From Lachnospiraceae bacterium (GTDB lineage: Bacteria; Bacillota; Clostridia; Lachnospirales; Lachnospiraceae): 64,000 bases of DNA. Shown piece by piece: positions 1 to 6,965 of the stretch (positions are counted from its first letter, which is position 1; each line of letters opens with the position of its first letter). Under the pieces are notes generated by a model. It did no database searches, was not told where the DNA came from, and saw only the letters and a list, made by a program, of their open reading frames with translations. Where the stretch lies: NCBI GenBank assembly GCA_017479285.1, contig JAFVCL010000083.1, positions 1 to 64,000 on the forward strand. Reading direction: 5' to 3'. Position numbers and translations under genes: made by a program.

Positions 1-1
1 C

Positions 2-130
2 ATGGACTACTGGGAGGCAAACGGCATGTGGGGCAATTTCGTTGGACCCGACGGCAAGGTGTTTGCTGACGCACCCGACTGGGCAAAGCAGATGGCGAGG
101 GACAACGGCGTGAGCATTGAAGGCGAGTGA
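2..130 (+). CDS. C-terminal part of unknown element protein (5' end outside window)
   Basis: An open frame enters from the left edge and ends at the TGA at 128-130. The 42 visible residues are rich in Trp, Gly and Asp (for example GMWGNFVGPDGKVF) and end in Glu-Gly-Glu. The ATG at position 2 may be internal, because the frame is open to the edge of the window. I do not recognise the family. It is followed directly by a rho-independent terminator, so it is probably the last gene of an upstream element operon. Confidence 0.5.
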   Translation: MDYWEANGMWGNFVGPDGKVFADAPDWAKQMARDNGVSIEGE

Positions 131-136
131 CAGATG

Positions 137-170
137 AGGGGAGGGAGTGGTTTTCCTCCCCTTTTTCTTC
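137..170 (+). terminator. Rho-independent terminator
   Basis: A perfect 8-bp stem (AGGGGAGG at 137-144 with CCTCCCCT at 155-162) and a 10-nt loop are followed by a T-rich run. It sits 7 nt after the upstream stop codon. It also argues against starting the next gene at the ATG at 134, since that reading frame would translate the hairpin. Confidence 0.85.
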
Positions 171-229
171 TTTTCAAGGTTAGGGAGCTTTATGGGACTC
201 TCGAAAAAAATAAAAGCGAGGATAAAAAG

Positions 230-559
230 ATGCTAATAAATGAAGAAAAATACGACAAAATGTGCATAAAGCAGTTTTCCAAGCAGGGATGGAACCACAA
301 AACAACAGCATTTGGCGAAAAAGTAAGCTTCCTTCTCCCCGAAAAGATTGTTTCTCTGTGGGAAGAGGTTTCCTGCCCGCTTGATGACATTTGTTGCTCT
401 TATTATGCTCACGACGTATTTGGACTCTCTGAGAATGATCCTCCTGAAAAAATAGCAGAGGCCGTCTGTGAAGCAATGGTTGAGGAACTGCTTGTGTTAA
501 GGGACAAAGATAAAATAGTGTCTGAGGCAAAAAAAGCAGGAATCATTATAGGGGAGTAG
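230..559 (+). CDS. Small unknown protein, element cargo
   Basis: The gene encodes 109 residues of unknown function. The ATG at 230 is chosen over the in-frame ATG at 134 because the latter would put the upstream terminator inside the gene; a weak GCGAGGA-like ribosome binding site lies before 230. The protein is acidic and soluble, without membrane segments, and contains a cluster of cysteines (residues SCPLDDICC). It is the first of three short genes of similar size and spacing (230, 610, 1078) that look like one cargo operon. No conserved motif is recognised. Confidence 0.6.
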   Translation: MLINEEKYDKMCIKQFSKQGWNHKTTAFGEKVSFLLPEKIVSLWEEVSCPLDDICCSYYAHDVFGLSENDPPEKIAEAVCEAMVEELLVLRDKDKIVSEAKKAGIIIGE

Positions 560-609
560 GCCATATGGTGTATGATAAGGGGCCCTCTTTTTGGGAAAGG
601 ACGGGAAAT

Positions 610-969
610 ATGGATAAACTTTTAGATTATTCTGTTGATACAGATAGCGAAACGGTATCTTTTCGCCTATACGACAAATTCGACATCTCAGTACCGGCAA
701 AAGATTGGGGATTTCTGTGCCAAAAGAGATGGTTTACCGACAAACCCTCGCAGGAAGAAGTTGAGGCTGAGTTTGGTGTCTGTGGGGCAAGGGGAGCTTT
801 GGATAACGACGAAGCAAATATGATAGCAAAGAAAACCATTGAAGCTTTGCGTGGTTTTATTGAGGAGGACACAGTGCAGGAGTGCGAAAAGCGTCTTGAC
901 AGTCCCAAGCGTCTTGTAGGGCATATAAACAAAAGTGGGGACATATATTTTTCCGAGGCAGATAAATGA
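610..969 (+). CDS. Small unknown protein, element cargo
   Basis: This encodes 119 residues of unknown function. An ATG at 565 is in frame, but the ATG at 610 has a GGGAAAGGA ribosome binding site at a good distance. The same arrangement (Shine-Dalgarno, GGGAA, ATG) precedes the gene at 1078, where the upstream in-frame codons again only translate the ribosome binding site. The protein is soluble and has a Trp/Phe-rich N-terminal half and an acidic C-terminus. Its stop codon overlaps the start of a 27-codon frame (ATGA). Confidence 0.6.
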   Translation: MDKLLDYSVDTDSETVSFRLYDKFDISVPAKDWGFLCQKRWFTDKPSQEEVEAEFGVCGARGALDNDEANMIAKKTIEALRGFIEEDTVQECEKRLDSPKRLVGHINKSGDIYFSEADK

Positions 970-1049
970 ACATAAGAAACTTCGAGTTTCTAGGCAAGCG
1001 AGAAATAGAAAGAGCTAGGGTCTTATCGGAAGAATATGACGAAAGATAA
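966..1049 (+). CDS. 27-residue small protein, translationally coupled
   Basis: A short frame starts at an ATG that overlaps the TGA of the preceding gene (ATGA) and runs 27 codons, giving a charged peptide (MNIRNFEFLGKREIERARVL at its start). The overlap suggests coupled translation, and the frame ends just before the next gene's ribosome binding site. There is no homology I can name. A real micro-protein and a chance frame are both possible; the overlap is the only positive evidence. Confidence 0.35.
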   Translation: MNIRNFEFLGKREIERARVLSEEYDER

Positions 1050-1077
1050 AGAGCCCTTTTTTGGAAAGGATGGGAAG

Positions 1078-1383
1078 ATGAAATATCACATAGATAAGCT
1101 GAATAGAGATGTGGATCTGGACGATGAATTAGTAGCCATCTATAAGCAGTACAGGACTTTGAGTGATGACATATTCACAGTCCATTTTCACCTTAGTTTT
1201 GGCGGTTATCCCACCGACCTAAACGACGAGGATCTTTCTGCTTTTTGTAACAAGGTGCTTGTTGAAGATTTGGAAGATGCCTGTGAAAATGCAGTAGTGT
1301 CATCATTTGTAGCTTCTCATATGGAGGAGATTAAGAAATTGTTGAGCAATGGTCCTGCGGAGGTTAATACGAATGTCCAGTAA
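1078..1383 (+). CDS. Small unknown protein, element cargo
   Basis: This encodes 101 residues of unknown function. The ATG at 1078 follows a GGAAAGGA ribosome binding site; the in-frame ATG at 1036 is less likely because the intervening codons read through that site. The product is acidic, soluble and helix-rich in its C-terminal half (DLSAFCNKVLVEDLEDACEN). It closes the group of three short cargo genes. About 140 bp of AT-rich intergenic DNA separates it from the AbiEi-type gene. Confidence 0.6.
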   Translation: MKYHIDKLNRDVDLDDELVAIYKQYRTLSDDIFTVHFHLSFGGYPTDLNDEDLSAFCNKVLVEDLEDACENAVVSSFVASHMEEIKKLLSNGPAEVNTNVQ

Positions 1384-1457
1384 TAATGCAGGATTTGCCG
1401 ATCAATTTACATACAGTGCAAAACTCTCTTTTTTTTACTAAAAATGTTATTATCGCG

Positions 1458-1486
1458 TTTTAAAAATCAAAAAGCCGTGCTATAAT
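1458..1486 (+). promoter_or_regulatory. Probable promoter of the AbiEi-type gene
   Basis: A consensus -10 box TATAAT lies at 1481-1486, about 35 bp upstream of the start codon. The -35 region at 1458-1463 (TTTTAA) is poor, so the promoter may depend on the A/T-rich upstream sequence. AbiEi antitoxins of related systems repress their own promoter, but no clear inverted repeat is visible here. Confidence 0.45.
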
Positions 1487-1521
1487 AATAACAAAGGATC
1501 AATATTGGGGAGTAATTAGTC

Positions 1522-2133
1522 ATGTATGAAAAGCATATAAATAATTATATAAATAATAATAAACTGTTTACCGTTACTGATATCCAAAAGGCTGTCGGTG
1601 TGTGCAAAGAAAAAAAAGCCGTATTTAATACGGAATTGACCCGTATGGAGAAAAAAGGGTATATTGTCAGAATCAAACGGGGTATTTATGCCGTTCCGGA
1701 AAAAACCTGTTTTGGAGATATATTACCTGATAATAACCTTATAGCGAACAAGTTTTACATGGAAAATGATAACGGATATGTTACGGGGCCTACTTTCTTA
1801 AATCAGATAGGGCTTTCAACCTGGTTACCCACGAAAACATATATCAAATCAAATCACAATAGAAGAAAAATGACTGCTGAATCCTTTGTGATAGCGGCTC
1901 CTGTTGTAAAAATCTCAAGTAAAAATAAGCCTTATCTTCAGTTTCTCGATGGACTGGGGGATATGCAGAAATATGCGGTAGACAAGAAAGATCCCGAAAA
2001 ACTGCTCTGCTATTATATCAAAAAGATGGACATGGATGTTGGTCTGCTGTTTACTTACGCACACAAATATTATAGGCAAAACGTGACAGAAACCCTGTAT
2101 AGAATAATGGAGAAATATTATGAAATTACATGA
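1522..2133 (+). CDS. Type IV toxin-antitoxin AbiEi-like (DUF6088) antitoxin
   Basis: The 203-residue protein matches the AbiEi/DUF6088 pattern: an N-terminal winged-helix segment (residues 1-60, ending in the family-typical KKGYIVRIKRGIYAVP) followed by a domain with the GYVTGPTFLNQIGLST stretch (about residues 90-105). In AbiE systems this protein represses the operon and counters an AbiEii nucleotidyltransferase toxin. GGGGAGT upstream is a plausible ribosome binding site. Downstream the partner is missing: only a short frame beginning like AbiEii overlaps the end of this gene. The antitoxin is therefore an orphan here. Family assignment is good; present function is uncertain. Confidence 0.8.
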   Translation: MYEKHINNYINNNKLFTVTDIQKAVGVCKEKKAVFNTELTRMEKKGYIVRIKRGIYAVPEKTCFGDILPDNNLIANKFYMENDNGYVTGPTFLNQIGLSTWLPTKTYIKSNHNRRKMTAESFVIAAPVVKISSKNKPYLQFLDGLGDMQKYAVDKKDPEKLLCYYIKKMDMDVGLLFTYAHKYYRQNVTETLYRIMEKYYEIT

Positions 2134-2209
2134 AGATCAATTATGCACAAATACGACCCAATATACAATCTTCTTTTTAATGAAAAGGAAAGGCAGGTGT
2201 GAGTTATGA
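2120..2209 (+). pseudogene. Stub of AbiEii-type toxin (N-terminus only)
   Basis: A 29-codon frame begins at an ATG overlapping the end of the antitoxin gene by 14 nt, the usual arrangement of abiEi-abiEii pairs. It begins MKLHED, as AbiEii/AbiGii nucleotidyltransferases commonly do (from memory of the family), then turns into unrelated sequence and stops. No Gly-Ser nucleotidyltransferase motif follows in any frame. I read it as a deletion that removed the toxin and left the antitoxin. Confidence 0.55.
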
Positions 2210-2421
2210 GCAAAGTAAGTACAATAGACTGGATGCTTAATCACAAAGGAGTTGCAATTGCCAAGGATCTGAGCGGTGACAGCACTTTAATAGAGATTGT
2301 TGAATATTCTGAAAAGCCTGAAGAATACTCCAGGTTAAAGGCAGCTGCAAAAACCAAAGGGCTTGTCTTTGTTGTTGGAAAAGGTACTGAGGAGGAGAAC
2401 AGAATTGGATATTTCGTTTGA
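2206..2421 (+). CDS. Small unknown protein
   Basis: This encodes 71 residues of unknown function, with an ATG at 2206 and an AAAGGCAGG sequence upstream as possible ribosome binding site. The product is soluble; the segment SRLKAAAKTKGLVFVVGKG looks like a helix-strand unit. Its last codons overlap the TTG start of the next small frame, and it follows the toxin stub immediately, so the three lie on one transcript if the region is expressed. Confidence 0.5.
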   Translation: MSKVSTIDWMLNHKGVAIAKDLSGDSTLIEIVEYSEKPEEYSRLKAAAKTKGLVFVVGKGTEEENRIGYFV

Positions 2422-2548
2422 GTTTACATTTGATAAAAATACGAACTGTTATTTTACTTTTTTAAAGCGGAATGAAACACTTATTCCTATCCAGTGTGAT
2501 ACGGGAAAAATAATTACTTTTACACAAGACAGATTTCACTTTTCATGA
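2405..2548 (+). CDS. Small unknown protein with TTG start
   Basis: A 47-residue frame starts at TTG 2405, preceded at 7-8 nt by a strong GAGGAGG ribosome binding site that lies inside the end of the upstream gene. Overlap of 17 nt suggests coupling. The sequence is rich in Phe and Thr (LDISFEFTFDKNTNCYFTFL). An ATG at 2363 in the same frame would overlap the upstream gene much more and lacks a binding site. Function is unknown. Confidence 0.45.
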   Translation: MDISFEFTFDKNTNCYFTFLKRNETLIPIQCDTGKIITFTQDRFHFS

Positions 2549-2561
2549 ATAGGAGGTGCAT

Positions 2562-2843
2562 ATGAACAACCAAGAAATAGGATTTAGAGCTTTAGTAGAA
2601 GCAATTGGAATAGATTTTTACCGTTCACACAAAGAAAAGGCTGTGTTTAGCTGGGGTGAAGAAGACGAGGGGCTTTACTGCTTTCTTGGAATAGACCTCC
2701 ACCCTGAAAGGCACGGGGCAACTTTGTCTGCGCAAATGACAGATTGGGATTACTATGCGTCTTGTTATGTTAGTGAAAACGGGGCTGTTACGATGGATGA
2801 TTGCAGGTTACCGCAAACAAAGGATATGAATATTGGGCAGTAA
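2562..2843 (+). CDS. Unknown protein, possibly frameshifted at its 3' end
   Basis: The ATG at 2562 follows a perfect AGGAGG (2551-2556). The 93 residues in frame have an alpha/beta look (EDEGLYCFLGIDLHPERHG) and no motif I can name. Near 2813 the +1 frame stays open to a TAA at 2954-2956 and reads like a natural continuation (GYEYWAVNTIDDSNQDLSL). Adding one base within CCGCA (about 2809-2813) would join both parts into about 130 residues. So the annotated stop may result from a one-base deletion. Confidence 0.5.
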   Translation: MNNQEIGFRALVEAIGIDFYRSHKEKAVFSWGEEDEGLYCFLGIDLHPERHGATLSAQMTDWDYYASCYVSENGAVTMDDCRLPQTKDMNIGQ

Positions 2844-2956
2844 ATACAATAGATGACAGTAATCAAGACCTTTCCTTAACCGGAAGGGCCCTTAAAGATA
2901 GACAGAATGTTATCAAGACGAGCGTAAAATCCCTAGCTTTAGTTATGGGAATATAA

Positions 2957-3211
2957 GCGACAAGGCATTGCGTGCAATGCAGGTGGGCTAACACCTTAAT
3001 CTGAGACAACAGAACTGCTAATGTTCTGTTGTATGAATCACGAGTCGGAGAAATCCGAAGGCTGGCGGGCAGCGGAATACGAGCCGGGAAACCGGAGGTT
3101 GGCAGACAACCTAATACAATCGAACATTAGTAGTTCAATTATCAAGGATTGTCATGAATTAGCCACTAAAAAGGGAGTGACATGCGCTGCGGCGTGTGCT
3201 CTCACTTTTTT
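2957..3211 (+). ncRNA. Unidentified structured RNA (many stable hairpins)
   Basis: This gene-free stretch is packed with perfect hairpins: GCATTGC/GCAATGC (2965-2980), ACAACAGAAC/GTTCTGTTGT (3006-3032, 10 bp), TCGGA-GAAA-TCCGA (3045-3058), CCGG-GAAA-CCGG (3084-3095), AGGTTG/CAACCT (3096-3112), and a final long hairpin with a T6 run (3176-3211) that looks like a terminator. Two stems carry GAAA tetraloops, typical of folded RNA. The 80-residue frame crossing it is therefore rejected. It could be the guide-RNA (omegaRNA-like) end of a decayed IS605-type element, or a remnant of another catalytic or regulatory RNA; I cannot assign a class. Confidence 0.5.
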
Positions 3212-3382
3212 CAAAGGAGAAAAAATGTCGCAGGAAAAAGAAAGATCATCCGTTATAAGATAACCACCTTTTTTGGGGGAAGAAAAAATATTAAGTTTTT
3301 CGAAATGTAGTTGACGAAACTTTTAGTTTTCCAAAACGGCGCATGCTCGCGACTTTAGCCGCCCTTCGGGTAACCAATACGT

Positions 3383-3411
3383 TTGAAACAATCATATACG
3401 TATGGTATAAT
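3383..3411 (+). promoter_or_regulatory. Strong sigma-A promoter
   Basis: TTGAAA (3383-3388) and TATAAT (3406-3411) are separated by exactly 17 bp. Transcription should start near 3418. No protein gene with a ribosome binding site follows, so it most likely drives the repeat-containing RNA at 3418-3585. Confidence 0.8.
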
Positions 3412-3417
3412 ATAAAT

Positions 3418-3585
3418 ATGGATAAAGATGCTCGTTTTGTCGGATCAGAGACGTTAAACCTGCTCAAGAGGTCGGGTCAGAGACCATAAACCTGTCCAAG
3501 AGGTCGGGGCGGCGACCATAAAGCCGCCACAGTGATAATCTTCACAACAAAGAAGCTGACCCCAACTAAGGAGTCAGCCTTTTTC
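3418..3585 (+). ncRNA. Small RNA with 32-nt tandem repeats
   Basis: Between a consensus promoter and an intrinsic terminator lie two tandem 32-nt units (3445-3476 and 3477-3508) identical at 28 of 32 positions, and a partial third unit (3509-3530) in which GGCGGC and GCCGCC enclose GACCATAAA. Each unit can fold back on itself (GACC with GGTC in unit 2). The only frame is a 23-codon one without a ribosome binding site. The layout of promoter, tandem repeats and terminator resembles the antitoxin RNA of type III toxin-antitoxin systems (ToxIN, CptIN), but no toxin-like gene follows. Confidence 0.5.
3555..3585 (+). terminator. Rho-independent terminator of the repeat RNA
   Basis: GCTGAC (3555-3560) pairs with GTCAGC (3573-3578), can be extended inward by CC/GG, and is followed by five T residues. 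Confidence 0.8.
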
Positions 3586-3604
3586 GTCAGTGGTTTTGTT
3601 AAAT

Positions 3605-3647
3605 GGCCAAAAATACATAAACTACAAAAATCCATCCATCCCCCTCT
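3605..3647 (-). repeat. 43-bp element repeat, copy A (inverted)
   Basis: The reverse complement of this stretch is identical over 43 bp to 12484-12526, and its inner 23 bp recur at 3900-3922. Copies A and C are thus in inverted orientation about 8.9 kb apart, bracketing the transfer genes and the Cas5-like island. Read on its own strand, the repeat encodes a hydrophobic string (GWIFVVYVFLA). Confidence 0.85.
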
Positions 3648-3664
3648 TTCACCTTCAGTCCAAT

Positions 3665-3697
3665 TAAAAAAAGACCCTTCCATTTAAGGAAAGGTCA
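3665..3697 (-). terminator. Terminator-like hairpin on the minus strand
   Basis: On the minus strand GACC and TTCC arms pair (3673-3681 with 3688-3696) and are followed by seven T residues. No convincing minus-strand gene lies upstream, so it may end an unrecognised minus transcript or act as insulation. The rest of 3586-4035 holds repeats A and B and AT-rich leader sequence but no gene I can support. Confidence 0.45.
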
Positions 3698-3899
3698 CAG
3701 AATAATAGGCTGTTATCTGGAATCAATTTCTTTGTCACAAATACTGTTGATCAAAGCTTAACTCTTTTACTCTCTTTTCAAAAAATGCTCCCGATGTAAT
3801 CTCTGCTTTTTATAAACGAATTACCTTAATTTGACACAAAATCTTTAATTAGAACTTACTGCATACCTAAACTCTATTGACGGTTCTAGGTGTATGTTT

Positions 3900-3926
3900 T
3901 TTTTGTAGTTTATGTATTTTTGACCG
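3900..3926 (+). repeat. Element repeat, copy B (partial)
   Basis: Twenty-three bases match the core of the 43-bp repeat exactly, followed by one mismatch and then CCGT, which is also shared with copy C. It lies in the leader of the transfer operon, followed by a terminator-like hairpin and a T-rich CATATA stretch, the same order as at copy C in front of the primase-helicase operon. Confidence 0.7.
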
Positions 3927-3953
3927 TGAAAAGACTTTTTCCTTTTGAAATTT

Positions 3954-3978
3954 GACCATTTATAGTGGTCTTTTTTTT
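3954..3978 (+). terminator. Terminator or attenuator in the transfer-operon leader
   Basis: GACCA (3954-3958) and TGGTC (3966-3970) form a 5-bp stem with a 7-nt loop followed by eight T residues, only about 60 bp before the first gene of the transfer operon. It could end upstream transcription or attenuate expression. A similar hairpin (12564-12577) follows repeat copy C. Confidence 0.45.
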
Positions 3979-4035
3979 GTTTTTTTTTCATATAGCTATA
4001 TAGAATAGAACAAATAGAATAGAAAGGATTTAAGC

Positions 4036-4305
4036 ATGACAAATCTATCAAACGGGAAAGAGGATCATACAGGGGTAATATGTCAAATTGATGTAACAGT
4101 ATTTGACTCATCAAGCCGGGACGCCTTCTGCAATGAGATGGTAGCGGTGGAGGAAAGGGCAAAAGGGATGAGCGAAAAGGTCATCCAGGCAGCAGGTCGA
4201 ATCCTGCCTAAAGTGATCGAGTACCTCCGTTACTATGGCTTCGAGTGCCACCGGGTTGGGGGAGATCCGGAGTGCTTCTACTGCTCATATCGCATTGATG
4301 ATTAA
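4036..4305 (+). CDS. Unknown small protein opening the transfer operon
   Basis: This encodes 89 residues of unknown function with an AAAGGA ribosome binding site 8 nt before the ATG. The central part is helical (MSEKVIQAAGRILPKVIEYL) and the C-terminus has Cys residues in CHRVGGDPECFYC, which could bind metal. It sits 13 nt upstream of the coupling protein gene and is probably co-transcribed with it, suggesting an accessory role in transfer, but nothing in the sequence proves this. Confidence 0.6.
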   Translation: MTNLSNGKEDHTGVICQIDVTVFDSSSRDAFCNEMVAVEERAKGMSEKVIQAAGRILPKVIEYLRYYGFECHRVGGDPECFYCSYRIDD

Positions 4306-4318
4306 AAGGAGGACGGAA

Positions 4319-5956
4319 ATGAAGAAAAAACGCGGGTTTTTGTCAAAGTTCCTCGAGACAGGGATCTGGCTCATTCCCATTGTGATGATCGGAATGGCCT
4401 GCTTCTTGAAGGGGGGCATCCCTCCTGATCAGCCGATTACCGGGAAGGACTGGCTCGGTTACTTCGGGATCGGATGCGTGGTGGCATTGGTCTTCTGGTC
4501 GAGCAACATGAATAACCTACGGCGTATGAATGAGGAATCTGACGGCCACGAAGAAGCTCGTTGGCCTAAGCCACCGCCCGACATGGTCTATTATAAGCAG
4601 CCTACAGGCTTCTGCTTCGGAACATACGGAGGCGGGTATGTATGCAAAAGGGTTGATGAGCCGGGAAGCATCCTTGTCCAGGGTTCATCAGGATCAGGTA
4701 AGTCAGCGAGTCTGATACAAGGTTTTCTTTTGAATCCGGAGAATAAGAAGAATTGCAGGTCGTTGGTGCTTGATCTTAAGCACGAGCTTGCCGATAAGTG
4801 CGTGGCTCCGGAGGACGTCTACAGCCCAAGGAATCTTGAAGGGACTTGTATCCTGATGGACCCGATGGACAGAAAGAACGGCTGGGGGTTCGATCCTTTT
4901 TTCCTACTAAATGAGGACTCTACCCCATCGGAAGTGTATGACACTTGTCAAGTCATCGCACAGAGCATAGTCCCCAGCTGTAAGGGAGATAACAAAATAT
5001 GGAGCGACAGTGCTCGGCAATATATAACCGGAGCCCTGAGCTATTACTACACGGAAGAAAGATTAAGAACACTTCCAGAGATAGTGGCCAAGATTAAGGC
5101 CGAACCTATAAAAAAGGTTGTTGAAAAGATCCTCACGACTGCTGCACCAGGGTCGGGCGCGTACACCTCGATAATCAACTTCCAGGACATGGCAGACGAG
5201 ACAATCACTTCGGTTGACCTTGAAGCCAGCACTAGACTGGTACCTTTCGCTACATCCCAGGACATCATCTGGTGCTTGGGGAATAACCCTCGGAAGTGTA
5301 GTCCCAAAGACCTGCTCGAAAAGAGCATTTATCTTTGCTTACCAGAAGATAAGCTCGTTGAGTGGGGGCAGCTCGTCTTCCTCGTTTTTAACCTCACGTT
5401 GAAGTGGATGATGGGCTTACCTGAGAAATCCGTTGATCCTAAAAGACCGTATCTAACGATGATTCTCGATGAGACCGTGGCCCTCATGGCTGGACTCGAG
5501 GCGAAGATGCCGCTGCTTAGTCAGTGTCTAAGAATCGGTGCAAGATCCAAGGGATGCACAATGCTTGTTTGTGTCCAGTCTATCACAGGTCTTTACTCTG
5601 TGATGGGTAAGGACGAGGCCGATGATATGATTTCCAATTTAACCTATAAATATATACTTGATTCCACGGAAACGCGGGCTTCCAAGGACATCATAGCCTG
5701 GTGTGGAAAGTATAGTCGCAGGAAAGTCGGCAGAAACGGGGATGGAACAAAAAGAAGCGATAACTACTCGTACACAGAGGAGGATATCGTGAGCGAGCAG
5801 GATTTGCTGACACTTCCAAGGAGTGGAGATGCAATTCTGGTGAGCACAAGGTCAGGCTATTTAAGGCTGAAGAAGACCATGGTCTTTAAAGATAAATTCT
5901 TCAAAAAGTTACTCGAAAACATAGCAAAAAAGAAAGAAAGAGGTAAAAGCGTATGA
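4319..5956 (+). CDS. VirD4/TraG-type conjugative coupling protein (T4CP)
   Basis: The 545-residue protein couples the relaxase-DNA complex to a type IV secretion channel using ATP. The ATG at 4319 follows AGGAGG; an upstream in-frame ATG lies in the previous gene and is rejected. Two N-terminal hydrophobic segments (about residues 12-30 and 40-60) anchor it in the membrane. Walker A is GSSGSGKS at about 122-129 and the Walker B region is LTMILDE at about 379-385; a DLKHEL motif typical of TraG/VirD4 lies between. The ending overlaps the next gene by ATGA. No VirB4, VirB6 or other channel genes are visible in the window, so the element is either mobilizable or its channel genes lie further left. 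Confidence 0.9.
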   Translation: MKKKRGFLSKFLETGIWLIPIVMIGMACFLKGGIPPDQPITGKDWLGYFGIGCVVALVFWSSNMNNLRRMNEESDGHEEARWPKPPPDMVYYKQPTGFCFGTYGGGYVCKRVDEPGSILVQGSSGSGKSASLIQGFLLNPENKKNCRSLVLDLKHELADKCVAPEDVYSPRNLEGTCILMDPMDRKNGWGFDPFFLLNEDSTPSEVYDTCQVIAQSIVPSCKGDNKIWSDSARQYITGALSYYYTEERLRTLPEIVAKIKAEPIKKVVEKILTTAAPGSGAYTSIINFQDMADETITSVDLEASTRLVPFATSQDIIWCLGNNPRKCSPKDLLEKSIYLCLPEDKLVEWGQLVFLVFNLTLKWMMGLPEKSVDPKRPYLTMILDETVALMAGLEAKMPLLSQCLRIGARSKGCTMLVCVQSITGLYSVMGKDEADDMISNLTYKYILDSTETRASKDIIAWCGKYSRRKVGRNGDGTKRSDNYSYTEEDIVSEQDLLTLPRSGDAILVSTRSGYLRLKKTMVFKDKFFKKLLENIAKKKERGKSV

Positions 5957-6951
5957 GCGAAGAAATCACAGCTACAGTACAGGCAGTTAGACTGTCATAC
6001 GACATCGCAAAAGACATTGTTAAGGCACTGAAGGCCATACTTGAGAAAAAGGGATCCGACCTCGAAGTGGAGGCAAAGACTGTAACGAAAAATGGCGTGG
6101 AAAAAGAGGCTGCTCTCGTCGGTGCTGAGGACTCGAATGTAAAGGCTACCGTGTATCTGGACGACTCGATCGAAAAGATCCAGAACGGAGAGTCAACCGT
6201 CGAAGAGGAAGCCGAGGCAGCGGCAAAATGCATCGAGTTTCAGGTGAATGAAAAAGGAATGAACAGTGCAAGGGGCTATGCTAAAGAGCTTGACAATCCT
6301 GACAAGTCAAAGATTAAGCTGCAGGTCGTTAACAGTGACCTCAACAGGGAAATGTTGGAACATACGCCGCATCGGGATGTTGCCGGAGATCTTTCTCTTA
6401 TAGGAAGATATTACTTCGATGGCGAGGCTTCCACAGTAATCACGGATGATTTGGCAACGCATATGGGACTCACCGGGACGGAAGTTCTTGAGATCGGTCA
6501 GTCCAACATTAAGCATGAGGAATACTCCGTAAAGCACATGGGAGAGATGATTGCCGATATGATGGGGATGCCGATGGATGAAGCTCAGGAAATGTTCCCC
6601 CAGGAGCAGAAAATGCTTGTGGTCACCAACGAAAGCAAGATTCATGGCGCTACCGGACTTTTCGCTAATCCTGAGTTGAGAGAGCAGGTAGCTGAAAAGC
6701 TCGGTGGTGACTTCCTGATACTTCCTTCAAGTCTGCATGAGGTTATTTGCATTCCTAAGGACAGTCTCTCCGTCGATGAAGCAAAAGATATGATCAGCTC
6801 TGTGAATCAAACGGAACTCCGTCCGGAGGATATCCTTTCGGATCATCCCTATGCCTGCAATGCTTCCACTTTAAAGGTAAGCAATCCGTGCCAGGCGGAA
6901 GAGATCAAAGAGGTTGCCGGTGCTGTAAGACATGCTAGTGCAGGTCGTTAA
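5953..6951 (+). CDS. DUF5688 family protein
   Basis: The 332-residue protein has the features of DUF5688 proteins, which are common in conjugative elements of gut Clostridia and have no established function. It has an acidic N-terminal domain and a C-terminal half with conserved-looking segments (GDLSLIGRYYF; MLVVTNESKIHGATGLF; LPSSLHEVICIP; DHPYACNAST). No membrane segment or catalytic motif is recognised. It overlaps the coupling protein gene (ATGA) and overlaps the following gene's leader, so it belongs to the transfer operon. Confidence 0.8.
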   Translation: MSEEITATVQAVRLSYDIAKDIVKALKAILEKKGSDLEVEAKTVTKNGVEKEAALVGAEDSNVKATVYLDDSIEKIQNGESTVEEEAEAAAKCIEFQVNEKGMNSARGYAKELDNPDKSKIKLQVVNSDLNREMLEHTPHRDVAGDLSLIGRYYFDGEASTVITDDLATHMGLTGTEVLEIGQSNIKHEEYSVKHMGEMIADMMGMPMDEAQEMFPQEQKMLVVTNESKIHGATGLFANPELREQVAEKLGGDFLILPSSLHEVICIPKDSLSVDEAKDMISSVNQTELRPEDILSDHPYACNASTLKVSNPCQAEEIKEVAGAVRHASAGR

Positions 6952-6965
6952 TGGAGGTAAAAGCG

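Noticed and set aside
134..229. In-frame N-terminal extension of the first small gene (ATG at 134)
   Set aside because: It would translate the upstream rho-independent terminator (137-170).
2143..2202. 19-codon frame (MHKYDPIYNLLFNEKERQV)
   Set aside because: No ribosome binding site and it overlaps the toxin stub; it may be chance.
3021..3263. 80-residue frame
   Set aside because: It runs through the cluster of stable RNA hairpins, shows no ribosome binding site and has no protein-like conservation I can see.
3182..3310. 42-residue Cys-containing frame (MRCGVCSHFF...) and a 12-codon frame at 3225 with AAAGGAG
   Set aside because: Both start in or right after the terminator-like hairpin; they are very short and unsupported, although the 12-codon frame has a good ribosome binding site and might be the cut-off start of a lost gene.
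3587..4035. Toxin gene expected after a type III antitoxin-like RNA
   Set aside because: No frame of suitable length (about 150-200 codons) is open on the plus strand, so a complete ToxIN-like system is not claimed.
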